6,425 nucleotides of DNA from an uncultured Collinsella sp. (GTDB lineage Bacteria; Actinomycetota; Coriobacteriia; Coriobacteriales; Coriobacteriaceae): positions 1 to 6,425 of the forward strand of contig CABQNF010000061.1 of NCBI GenBank assembly GCA_902465465.1. Reading direction: 5' to 3'. A model generated the notes under the pieces. That model searched no databases, was not told where the DNA came from, and was given only the letters and a program-made list of their open reading frames with translations. Of this stretch, positions 1-5,594 are shown one piece after another. Positions within the stretch are counted from its first letter, which is position 1; each line of letters opens with the position of its first letter. A program made the position numbers and the translations under genes.

Positions 1-150
1 CCGCCCCGCCGCTCTCTTCCCGTTATGAAGGACGAGATTGGGATAAAGAAGCTGCCCCATGGCGTCGGGAATGGTAAGGGAAGACATAAGGGCTGGGATA
101 AGGCAGTCTTTCTCAACCGCATTTCTAATCGATTCGACGAGTAGCTTCAT
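1..150 (-). CDS. Unassigned small protein, N-terminal 50 residues, cut by window edge
   Basis: An open minus-strand frame runs from an ATG at 148-150 through the left edge without a stop. It has a GAGG ribosome binding site about 8 bases upstream of the ATG. The visible start (MKLLVESIRNAVEKDC, followed by ALMSSLTIPDAMG) is a short amphipathic helix and then an LTIPD segment. From memory this resembles short hypothetical proteins with an 'LTLPDIC' motif near the N-terminus, for which no function is established. It begins 28 bases after the stop of the DUF4365-like gene on the same strand, so co-transcription with that gene and the ATPase gene is likely. The C-terminal part, and any active site, lies outside the window. 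I am fairly sure it is a real gene and do not assign a function. Confidence 0.72.
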   Translation of the reverse strand, partial: MKLLVESIRNAVEKDCLIPALMSSLTIPDAMGQLLYPNLVLHNGKRAAGR

Positions 151-178
151 TTCGATGCCTCAAAAAGTCTATGCGGTC

Positions 179-1927
179 TTATGCGAAGAAACGGCCGATC
201 GGCCATGAGCCGAGCGTCGTTCGTGCCTCTTCGTCAAGTGACGCTCTGAGCGCAGAGGCCATGTCCGAGTCTCCGCGCAAGGCTGCTGCGCATGCTTTCG
301 ACAGCGCACTATCTGAATTCAGCTGGATTGCCATTAACTCAGATTTCTCCTCGCTAGTAAGATCTCGCTTTCGAGCGGCAATTTGATATCGATTTATCAG
401 GGTTGCCTCTCGATCCGCAAAAGCTTCCAGGGCGTCTACGGTCATCTCGCAGCATTTCAGCAACTCTTCCTTACAGCACGCATCTTGATCGTAGGCTGAT
501 AGCATTTCAAGCATCTTGTCGTTGACGTAGGCAGAGCTAACTTCGGTGACTGGATACTGCTTCAACGTAGCGGCAAACACCTCGGCATCGATATTGGCAA
601 GCCTCATATAGTCCTGCATCGTTTGGACGAACAGAGGCGCAACGACTACGGGGGCATCCCCCTCGCCCCGGAAGAACACCGAGACCGTCAGGTCATCCAG
701 TCGAAGCCCATCGACCATTCGGTACATATCTTCAGATACTTGGTAAAACACGAGCTTAATCGGATGGTTCCCCAGATTGATATATCCGAATCCGTTTTGC
801 CGATCCTTGTAGTGGAGGGGTGCGTTCTCAACCAATCCCTTGTAAATTGTCTCGATGTTTCTTAAATCCTGAGTGGTCAACGCACTGATGTCGAGCTCTG
901 GCTTGTAATGAAGAGCGTCGACAACCCGCTTGATAATCTCCAGCGACTGCAATCGACTCTCAAGGGCGTCGAGGTCGCCTCCGCTCAACTTGCACCCGCG
1001 AGCAAAGCCGCTTCCGTCTATGGAAAGCGTACCGGTTTGCATCAATGCGCGCATGAGGGCCAACTCTTCCATGCGCTCGACAAGAGTTCCGGTCTCGCTG
1101 AGGGTGATTGTGTTGGTGGAGAGGCATATGTCGAAACCCCTGAAGAAAACGTGCTCGCCATTCTCATTTTCTCCGGCCATGACCACCGCATTTAGGGAAA
1201 CATCACCAGAGCTGACGTCATGCCGAGACCCAATCGCGACGCCAACTATGTTTTCAAGCTTATTCAAGGGATACAGCTCTCCCCAGGGGCTCTTCCCGTA
1301 GATATACAGCCCGTTCCTGTATGGAGCCAAGCTTGCGGGCGACTCGCCCTCGAGCAGCTCGATTCCAAACTCGCACTCATCAAAGCAAAGGCCGGCGTCC
1401 TTAAATTCCTCGATTGTCTTGGGGGCGATGCCAGCGACTGCTCGCTGCTTTGCTCTGTCCTTGACCGCCCTTCTGACAAGCCGCGTCAATTCCGCCGCGT
1501 CTGATGGAAGCCGGTCGAAACGCAAAGAGATGCGCTCTTGTTGCTCCGGAATATCGGTCAGAATCTTCTTTAGGTCATAGGGAAGCAAAAGTCTGTAGAA
1601 AACCTCCGCTGAACGAGCCTCGCTCCCACAGTAGACGTAAAAATAGATGCAGCCTCCAGCAATGTTGAGATAGTGCTTGAGGTCTGAAACTCGAACTTGC
1701 CGCTTAGGTCGGTCCGATTTTCTTTTCGAAGTGGTCCCCTTGACCTGAAGCGGCAACTGGCCTTCAACGGTCTCAATCGTGAAGGAAGAAGACGAGTAGA
1801 CTTGCAGGTGCCCGTCGGTGCATTCGGTCTTGTCGTTCTCATCTATATACGCATAGACGCAAGCGACATCGCCGAAAGCCTGCTTGACAGCATTGACCGC
1901 GTTCTGCTCGATTTTGCGATTGTCCAA
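179..1927 (-). CDS. DUF4365-like N-terminal domain protein, possible PD-(D/E)XK-type nuclease fold, 582 aa
   Basis: Seen: the N-terminal ~135 residues have the DUF4365 layout. There is an initial helix (residues 4-19), then acidic/Gly residues TDGHL (D38), then strand LPLQVKGTTSK (residues 58-68; Q61, K63), then a segment KHYLNIAGGCIYFYVYC (84-100). D38 with Q61-x-K63 fits a PD-(D/E)XK-type core in which the usual second acidic residue is Gln. Known: DUF4365 domains are often found in defence islands and are regarded as nuclease-like. The remaining ~440 residues are not recognised; they look globular, with a helical C-terminus (about 480-582) and no membrane segment. The start is TTG at 1925-1927, with AGGAG only 4-5 bases upstream. 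The gene lies 89 bases after the ATPase stop and 28 bases before the next gene. DNA cleavage is inferred, not shown. Confidence 0.78.
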   Translation of the reverse strand: MDNRKIEQNAVNAVKQAFGDVACVYAYIDENDKTECTDGHLQVYSSSSFTIETVEGQLPLQVKGTTSKRKSDRPKRQVRVSDLKHYLNIAGGCIYFYVYCGSEARSAEVFYRLLLPYDLKKILTDIPEQQERISLRFDRLPSDAAELTRLVRRAVKDRAKQRAVAGIAPKTIEEFKDAGLCFDECEFGIELLEGESPASLAPYRNGLYIYGKSPWGELYPLNKLENIVGVAIGSRHDVSSGDVSLNAVVMAGENENGEHVFFRGFDICLSTNTITLSETGTLVERMEELALMRALMQTGTLSIDGSGFARGCKLSGGDLDALESRLQSLEIIKRVVDALHYKPELDISALTTQDLRNIETIYKGLVENAPLHYKDRQNGFGYINLGNHPIKLVFYQVSEDMYRMVDGLRLDDLTVSVFFRGEGDAPVVVAPLFVQTMQDYMRLANIDAEVFAATLKQYPVTEVSSAYVNDKMLEMLSAYDQDACCKEELLKCCEMTVDALEAFADREATLINRYQIAARKRDLTSEEKSELMAIQLNSDSALSKACAAALRGDSDMASALRASLDEEARTTLGSWPIGRFFA

Positions 1928-2016
1928 GCTTCTCCTTACTGTTTTAGATCGTCAGCAAACCGATGTCAGGCATGTTTCTCGCTTGACCTAACTGCCTCGC
2001 GATGAATCGCATGGCC

Positions 2017-3282
2017 CTAGAGGAAAAAGTCCCTCGCGCTCACGATGCGGATGCCGTCGATATCCGTGTCGTAGGAACCCTGCCTCACGACCACGATCTT
2101 CTCGTGGTTGTCTCGTATCGACTTCAGAGGGGCGATCTCTCGCTCCCTGGTCTCGCTTGCGAACATCTCGTCAGTCGCCTGCACGTAGAGCACGCGCCCG
2201 TCCTTCGTCGCAACGAAGTCGACTTCCTTGCCATAGAGCTTGCCCACATGCACGCTCCATCCTTCGTAGAGCAGCTGGAGATACACGGCGTTCTCGAACA
2301 GGCGGCCAGTATCCGTGACCCTATAGCCGGCCATCCAGGTCCTGAAGCCGGTGTCGACGATGTACTCCTTTGGGTTCGTCTTGAGGAGCGCCTTGCCGTG
2401 CAAATCGTAACGCGTGGCACGATAGAACAGGAAGGCCTCCTCAAGCGCACCCACATACGAGGAAACGGTCTTGTTCGTGGTCTTCGGCCCCGCAGAAGTT
2501 AACGCGCCGGCGATTCGACTCGACGAGCACTCGTTGCCGATGTTGTCCGCCAGGAATTCGGCCACATGGCGCAGCAGGGAAGGGTCAGTCACCGCACTTT
2601 TGCCCTTCCCGCGCTCACGGTTGACAATATCACGCACGGCGATGGCTTCGTAGACGCCGGACATGTACGCCGAGTGCTGCGCCTGGGTCGTCGAGAGGGA
2701 TGCGATGGCTGGCATGCCCCCGTACTCAAGGTAACGAGTAAGCATGTCGTCGAAGAGAACGGGATCCCCCTCGGGAGTGAGAGCCACCGAAGTTCCCGAT
2801 ACGAACTCGATTCCGCAGAAGTCGGCGAACTCGGAGAAGGACAGGGGCAGCATCTTTACCTCTACGTAGCGCCCGGAGAGATAGGTGGCCAGCTCGCTCG
2901 AGAGAAGATACGCATTCGAGCCCGTGAGGTAGATGTCGCAATCGAAGTCGACCCTCATTGCGTTGACCGCATCCTGCCAGCCATCGATTCTCTGGGGCTC
3001 GTCTATGAAAACGTAGGTGCGACCCTTGTCCGACAGGCGCCCGCGAACGTAATCATAAAGCTGGTCCTCCGTCTTGATGCCCGTACCCTTGCTTTCCAGG
3101 TTGACGCTCACAAAGCCGCGGCCAGCGACTCCTTCAGACTCGATGGCCATCCTAATTAGATCGAGAAGGCTCGACTTGCCGCACCTGCGCACGCCCGTGA
3201 TCACCTTGATGAGGTCGGTGTCACGGAAGAGCATCGCCTCCTCGAGGTATCTATCGCGGTTCCTGAGTCTGCCACCCTTCAA
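2017..3282 (-). CDS. AAA ATPase with C-terminal DUF4143 domain, 421 aa
   Basis: Seen: Walker A GVRRCGKSS at residues 30-38, Walker B YVFIDEPQRI at 90-99 (D94, E95), a sensor-1-like segment YLTGSNAYLL at 118-127, and LSFSEF at 147-152. All are typical of the AAA_14/DUF4143 family. The C-terminal half has the DUF4143 signature: RDIVNRE near 217, YIVDTGFRTW near 307, then LFENAVY (329-335), KEVDFV (352-357) and LYVQAT (365-370). The last three resemble a restriction-endonuclease-like core with Gln in place of the final Lys. Length (421 aa) is normal for the family. Known: these ATPases are common in mobile and accessory regions, but their substrate is generally unknown. The start is TTG at 3280-3282, chosen because AGGAG sits 6-7 bases upstream and no ATG gives a better fit. 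It is the first gene of a leftward group with the DUF4365-like gene. Confidence 0.93.
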   Translation of the reverse strand: MKGGRLRNRDRYLEEAMLFRDTDLIKVITGVRRCGKSSLLDLIRMAIESEGVAGRGFVSVNLESKGTGIKTEDQLYDYVRGRLSDKGRTYVFIDEPQRIDGWQDAVNAMRVDFDCDIYLTGSNAYLLSSELATYLSGRYVEVKMLPLSFSEFADFCGIEFVSGTSVALTPEGDPVLFDDMLTRYLEYGGMPAIASLSTTQAQHSAYMSGVYEAIAVRDIVNRERGKGKSAVTDPSLLRHVAEFLADNIGNECSSSRIAGALTSAGPKTTNKTVSSYVGALEEAFLFYRATRYDLHGKALLKTNPKEYIVDTGFRTWMAGYRVTDTGRLFENAVYLQLLYEGWSVHVGKLYGKEVDFVATKDGRVLYVQATDEMFASETREREIAPLKSIRDNHEKIVVVRQGSYDTDIDGIRIVSARDFFL

Positions 3283-3288
3283 AAGCTG

Positions 3289-3323
3289 CTCCTAAAACTC
3301 GAATCTGGTTACACTTTTAGGAG
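3289..3323 (-). promoter_or_regulatory. Perfect 9-bp inverted repeat covering the ATPase ribosome binding site
   Basis: CTCCTAAAA at 3289-3297 and TTTTAGGAG at 3315-3323 are exact reverse complements separated by 17 bases. On the minus-strand transcript the 3' arm contains the AGGAG Shine-Dalgarno, 6-7 bases before the TTG start, and the 5' arm is its complement. If transcription begins upstream of 3323, the RNA can fold into a hairpin that buries the ribosome binding site. The same sequence could instead be a DNA operator. I see no convincing -35/-10 pair here to decide between these. Confidence 0.6.
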
Positions 3324-3483
3324 TATCGTAACTCCACGCCACAAGATGAGCAAAGAGCGCACCTCGAGACGGATCGACCAAGGGGATTACGCACCTGCCG
3401 GGAGGCAGGGCAGCTTGCTCGATCGACGCGGACTACCAATTGATAAACCCCAAAAGCCGGACCGCACGGCGGCGCTCGTTTCG

Positions 3484-3690
3484 CTAAATCGGCTTGATGG
3501 GATGGCGAATCACGGTCTTGAGCTTCTCCGGCGCGTACTTGCGCGGGTCGGAGAGGTAAATCTCGTGACAGAGGCGGGATTCGGAGAAGTCGGGCGCATA
3601 TCCCCGTTCCGCCGCAAATGCACGCATGGCGCCTATGATCGTCAGCTCGTCATCGTAGGGCCCGTATAGCAATGGGCGCGGATTCGGAAG
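3484..3690 (-). pseudogene. C-terminal remnant of a GyrI-like (effector-binding domain) protein
   Basis: The minus-strand frame ending at TAG 3484-3486 encodes YGPYDDE, then FAAERGYAPDF, then HEIYLSDPRKYAPEKLKTVI and RHP. This is the characteristic end of GyrI-like small-molecule-binding proteins (PF06445 superfamily, typically ~150-210 residues). Only about 60 residues remain. Upstream of LLYGPYDD the frame loses family resemblance (residues such as HSVCQWARHLPNPRP) and meets a TAG inside the guaA-like repeat at about 3741. A TTG at 3670-3672 lacks a convincing ribosome binding site. I read this as a gene whose 5' two-thirds were lost in a recombination event close to the repeat. The exact left edge of the homology is uncertain by about 20 bases. 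A functional 62-residue protein is unlikely. Confidence 0.78.
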
Positions 3691-3727
3691 ATGCCGCGCC
3701 CATTGGCAAACACTATGGCATAGAATC

Positions 3728-3754
3728 GAACGTCTGTTCTACTCCCACTCGATG
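3728..3754. repeat. guaA-3'-end-like direct repeat, copy A (candidate attachment site)
   Basis: This 27-base block matches 6096-6122 at 24 of 27 positions in the same orientation. Read on the minus strand it encodes AIEWE followed by TAG. GMP synthase (guaA) normally ends in IEWE, and the 3' end of guaA is an established integration site for genomic islands. No guaA coding sequence precedes it: an in-frame TGA lies about a dozen codons upstream. It therefore looks like a duplicated attachment site rather than a live gene end. The block also contains GAAC-N4-GTTC at 3728-3739. Confidence 0.62.
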
Positions 3755-3856
3755 GCGTCAGTACTGCCGTCCCGTCACTCCAGTTACACCCAGTTTTCGG
3801 CATCGACACGGAACGCGTGCCGCCGAATGACGCGATGTCGCGTTTCGTCGGCTTCG

Positions 3857-3925
3857 GGGACAAAAGCTGGGACAACCTCAAAAACTTTTTTCAAACTCAG
3901 GGCTTTGAGTTTTTGTTTTTGTCCC
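3857..3925. repeat. Compound AT-rich inverted repeat (cruciform or RNA-hairpin-forming)
   Basis: Outer arms GGGACAAAA (3857-3865) and TTTTGTCCC (3917-3925) are perfectly complementary. Inner arms CAAAAACT (3879-3886) and AGTTTTTG (3908-3915) are also perfect. An alternative inner hairpin pairs AAACTCA (3893-3899) with TGAGTTT (3906-3912) and is followed by a T-rich tract, which would look like a weak terminator on the plus strand. A second GGGACAA occurs at 3869-3875. Base composition is far more AT-rich than the flanks. It could be a terminator, a regulator-binding site or a small mobile-element end; I cannot choose between these. Confidence 0.6.
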
Positions 3926-4167
3926 AAAGTGCGCGGCGGGTCGCCTTTGGAGGCTCGATGGCGCCGAAAACGCCCGTTTTGAAACTCAACCGCCCTTTTG
4001 CCCGCAAGCCGCCAGCTGCAATCGCAAGTGAATTAACGCGGGTGGCTTGCGCGCCATTTGCAAAACCCCAGGTCGCAGGTCTTCGCCATTCGTGAACAAA
4101 GTGAGTAGTCTCAGGTGGCTTGCTTATGAGTTGGCGAACGGGCCTTCAGGACTCAGGGCAAACATGC
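3926..4167. other. Gene-free leader of the Abi gene with several inverted repeats
   Basis: I find no credible coding sequence here. GCAAGCCGCC at 4004-4013 is nearly the reverse complement of GGTGGCTTGC at 4041-4050, with one mismatch. The same GGTGGCTTGC recurs as a direct repeat at 4114-4123. TTCGCCA (4082-4088) and TGGCGAA (4132-4138) form a further 7-bp inverted pair. These may be parts of a structured transcript or regulator sites; none is assigned. Confidence 0.4.
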
Positions 4168-4176
4168 TGGTAGAAT
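4168..4176 (+). promoter_or_regulatory. Extended -10 promoter element for the Abi gene
   Basis: TGGTAGAAT gives TGn plus a -10 hexamer TAGAAT (4171-4176), about 33 bases before the ATG at 4209. No good -35 is present at 16-18 bases, so the extended TGn would have to compensate. The ten bases GGTAGAATAG recur at the promoter of the first downstream RNA (5080-5089), which suggests similar promoter control. An AGGAGA ribosome binding site lies at 4197-4202, 6 bases before the ATG. Confidence 0.5.
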
Positions 4177-4208
4177 AGGATTCTCAAATCAATGACAGGA
4201 GACCGAGC

Positions 4209-5063
4209 ATGGCCGAACCCCACGATAGGAAGCCGATCCTCACGATCGAGCAGCAGATAGAGCACCTCAAGCAGAAGGGCGTAGCCTTCGAACTGTGTTC
4301 CGAGGAAGAGGCCGCGGACTACCTGCGCGACAAGTGCAACTTCTTCAAGCTCGCATCCTACCGCAAACTCTTCTCGAAATACGAGGGAGGCCCGCGCGAC
4401 GGCCGCTACGTAGACCTCGACTTCGGCCAGCTGCGCCTGCTCGCGGCGCTCGACCAGGAGCTGCGCCACGCCCTGCTCGGCATGACGCTCGACATCGAGC
4501 ATTTCCAGAAGGTGACACTGCTTCGCGAGATGGAGGACCGTGGAGAGGACGGCTACGCCATCGTGGCCGACTACATGGCATCGCTTACCACTGCAAACAG
4601 GGAGTACCGCCTGCGCGAGCTCAAGATGAGCGGCCGCAGCCCCTACAGCTCGAGCCTCTACGCGAAGTACTCCGGCGACATGCCTGCCTGGGCCTTCCTT
4701 GAGCTCACCTCGTTCGGCACCCTCATCGACTTCGTGCGCTTCTGCGCCAGGCGATGGGGCGACAGGCGCCTCGAGGCCTCCCACTACGACCTCAAGCGCG
4801 TGAAGTCCGTCCGCAACTGCGCCGCGCACGGCTCGTGCCTGATCAACTGCTTCGCCGAGAGGGGCGCCGCCCGGGGCTCGGCGTCCAGCGGCGTCTCCCG
4901 AGGGGTCGCCGCTCCGGCTTGGTACCCGAGGGCTCCTCGCGCTCGCGCGCCGCATCCGAGCTCGCCGAGATGTTCGCCAGGGCCGACGGCGAAACCGAGG
5001 CGCTGCCCGACAAGGGGCCCGACGCCGCAGCTCGCTCCGCGCTCGAGTTCCTTCGCAGGTTGA
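4209..5063 (+). CDS. Abi_2 / AbiD-AbiF-like HEPN protein, C-terminal frame probably shifted
   Basis: Seen: residues 11-52 (LTIEQQIEHLKQKG ... FFKLASYRKLF) are the N-terminal Abi_2 signature. Residues 78-105 (LDQELRHALL ... EHFQKVTLL) form the family's helical core. SVRNCAAHGSCLIN at 200-213 carries the HEPN motif R-N-x-x-x-H (R202, N203, H207) with N213. Known: Abi_2/AbiF proteins are abortive-infection proteins; the HEPN fold is an RNase fold, and AbiF-type genes are associated with a structured non-coding RNA. The ATG at 4209 follows AGGAGA. Odd: after about residue 217 the frame becomes Arg/Pro/Ser-rich and unlike the family, while the natural-looking tail lies in another frame (4919-5089). 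A net loss of 3n+1 bases near 4860-4918 would explain this and would also remove part of the conserved C-terminus. The catalytic motif is intact, so residual activity is possible. Two candidate RNA genes follow directly. Confidence 0.85.
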   Translation: MAEPHDRKPILTIEQQIEHLKQKGVAFELCSEEEAADYLRDKCNFFKLASYRKLFSKYEGGPRDGRYVDLDFGQLRLLAALDQELRHALLGMTLDIEHFQKVTLLREMEDRGEDGYAIVADYMASLTTANREYRLRELKMSGRSPYSSSLYAKYSGDMPAWAFLELTSFGTLIDFVRFCARRWGDRRLEASHYDLKRVKSVRNCAAHGSCLINCFAERGAARGSASSGVSRGVAAPAWYPRAPRARAPHPSSPRCSPGPTAKPRRCPTRGPTPQLAPRSSSFAG

Positions 5064-5089
5064 CAGAATCGCTCGGGTTGGTAGAATAG
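4919..5089 (+). pseudogene. Out-of-frame C-terminal tail of the Abi protein
   Basis: In the frame shifted by -1 relative to the Abi start, codons from 4919 read LVPEGSSRSRAASELAEMF, then helical ARSALEFLRRLTESLGLVE, ending at TAG 5087-5089. This has the acidic, helical character expected of the end of an Abi_2 protein, while the official frame over the same bases is Pro/Arg-rich. It therefore looks like the original 3' end of the Abi gene, separated by a frameshifting deletion. A sequencing error in the very GC-rich stretch 4860-4918 is the main alternative. The true stop would then overlap the -10 of the next promoter. Confidence 0.6.
5060..5087 (+). promoter_or_regulatory. Strong promoter of RNA copy 1
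   Basis: A perfect -35 TTGACA (5060-5065), a 16-base spacer and TAGAAT (5082-5087) with an extended TGn at 5079-5081. Transcription would start near 5094. The promoter lies inside the 3' end of the Abi reading frame, so the following RNA is made independently of the Abi gene. Confidence 0.75.
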
Positions 5090-5093
5090 CCTG

Positions 5094-5155
5094 CAGATAG
5101 CAAAACCTTCACGGTTTTAGGGGCGGACTTGCGCAAGCGACTCTGCCCTATTTTT
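5094..5155 (+). ncRNA. Short structured RNA, copy 1 (candidate AbiF-associated RNA)
   Basis: The predicted transcript is about 62 nt. It contains a first hairpin, AAAACC (5102-5107), loop TTCAC, GGTTTT (5113-5118), then a second, GC-rich hairpin with arms AGGGGCGGA (5119-5127) and TCTGCCCT (5142-5149), pairing with one bulged G. A U-tract follows. A second copy of the same architecture lies 131 bases downstream; the 36 bases from GGGGCGG to the U-tract match it at 28 positions without gaps. Known: AbiF-type HEPN genes are found with conserved structured RNAs. Assigning this RNA to that class rests on position and structure, not on a covariance-model hit. Confidence 0.68.
5119..5155 (+). terminator. 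Intrinsic terminator ending RNA copy 1
   Basis: A GC-rich stem (5119-5127 with 5142-5149) is followed by A and five T's (5151-5155). The hairpin is probably both a functional part of the RNA and its terminator, since its loop bases AAGCGA are conserved in copy 2 as GAGCGA. Confidence 0.7.
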
Positions 5156-5194
5156 ATATTCACTCGCTATAGGAGACGGGTGATACCTGGGTCA

Positions 5195-5222
5195 ATGACA
5201 GAACTGAGAAGCCCGGAATAAT
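5195..5222 (+). promoter_or_regulatory. Promoter of RNA copy 2
   Basis: ATGACA (5195-5200) and AATAAT (5217-5222) each match consensus at 5 of 6 positions and are separated by 16 bases, the same spacing as the copy 1 promoter. The predicted start near 5229 places the first hairpin 13 bases after the -10, against 15 in copy 1. Confidence 0.62.
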
Positions 5223-5228
5223 GGAGCC

Positions 5229-5288
5229 AGTTAGAAACCCTCGGGTTTGCGGGGCGGGATCATGAGAGCGATTCTGCCCTATTTTTTT
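5229..5288 (+). ncRNA. Short structured RNA, copy 2 (candidate AbiF-associated RNA)
   Basis: The predicted transcript is about 60 nt. The first hairpin pairs AAACC (5235-5239) with GGTTT (5244-5248) around a CTCG loop. The second pairs GGGCGGGA (5252-5259) with TCTGCCC (5273-5279), one G bulged, and a seven-T tract follows. Compared with copy 1, the first hairpin keeps its pairing although its bases differ (AAAACC/GGTTTT against AAACC/GGTTT with a different loop). The 3' block GCGA(C/T)TCTGCCCTATTTTT is nearly identical. A conserved 3' part with a variable loop and its own promoter argues for a second RNA gene rather than a chance terminator. Confidence 0.66.
5251..5288 (+). terminator. Intrinsic terminator ending RNA copy 2
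   Basis: A GC-rich stem (5252-5259 with 5273-5279) is followed by A and seven T's (5282-5288). This is the stronger of the two terminators and separates the RNA genes from the yjdF unit. Confidence 0.72.
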
Positions 5289-5455
5289 CCTCCGTCTGCC
5301 CCAACCAAGTAGTTCGAAGATAGCCTGTAGGTGTCCTCGTGGGCGCCTTTTATTCTTCAGGGAATCGGCCGCTCCATGAACGAGCGACCGGCTTGACCTA
5401 GATCGAACCGCCTTCATCTCCGTCTAGGCGCCGGCAATCAACATCGTGAATCCGC
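5289..5455. other. Intergenic stretch between the RNA genes and the yjdF promoter
   Basis: I see no gene. An imperfect inverted repeat pairs CGGCCGCTC (5366-5374) with GAGCGACCG (5382-5390), 8 of 9 positions, around a 7-base loop. No T-tract follows on either side, so it is not an obvious terminator. Confidence 0.4.
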
Positions 5456-5458
5456 GCG

Positions 5459-5467
5459 TGCTACAAT
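5459..5467 (+). promoter_or_regulatory. Extended -10 promoter of yjdF
   Basis: TGCTACAAT (5459-5467) is an extended -10. A weak -35-like TCAACA lies at 5438-5443, 18 bases upstream. The predicted start near 5474 gives an untranslated leader of about 120 bases. Confidence 0.5.
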
Positions 5468-5474
5468 GCGGGCA

Positions 5475-5580
5475 CCAGAGATGAAAACACAGTCCCCGTC
5501 GGGTAGTCGCGGGCGTGCGGGAGTCCGCATCAGTAACCTGCCTCCTTGGTTGTCCCTTCTCTGCATGGTCATCTACATAA
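5475..5580 (+). promoter_or_regulatory. Structured yjdF leader, candidate yjdF riboswitch
   Basis: The ~120-base leader is GC-rich and structured. One clear hairpin is TGCGG (5516-5520), loop GAGT, CCGCA (5525-5529). Further pairing is possible between CCCCG near 5494 and CGGG near 5499 or 5509. Known: yjdF genes are commonly preceded by the yjdF RNA motif, which binds azaaromatic compounds and controls expression of yjdF. The call rests on position and visible structure; I cannot confirm the consensus from memory. The boundaries are approximate. Confidence 0.62.
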
Positions 5581-5594
5581 AGGAGGAACCAGCC

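Noticed and set aside
2002..3159. Plus-strand frames (166 and 197 residues) opposite the ATPase gene
   Set aside because: They are shadows of the ATPase coding sequence, whose Walker A and B motifs are clear.
3346..3669. 107-residue plus-strand frame
   Set aside because: It lies mostly opposite the GyrI-like remnant, has no ribosome binding site that I can see, and has no recognisable motif.
3739..3880. A real guaA 3' end upstream of repeat copy A
   Set aside because: An in-frame TGA lies about a dozen codons before IEWE and the preceding residues do not resemble GMP synthase.
4146..4955. 269-residue minus-strand frame opposite the Abi gene
   Set aside because: It is antisense to a clear Abi_2 coding sequence, is rich in Ala/Gly/Arg/Val as GC-rich shadows are, and shows no family motif.
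5102..5286. A minimal CRISPR array made of the two repeated units
   Set aside because: There are only two copies with 28/36 identity, each with its own promoter and terminator. Spacer-like regularity and cas genes are absent.
5119..5288. The two hairpins as plain terminators of the Abi gene
   Set aside because: Each has a good promoter 30-60 bases upstream and a second conserved hairpin between promoter and terminator, which a simple terminator would not need.
5160..5417. 85-residue minus-strand frame across RNA copy 2
   Set aside because: Its composition is Ser/Arg-rich and it overlaps a well-supported promoter, RNA and terminator on the other strand.
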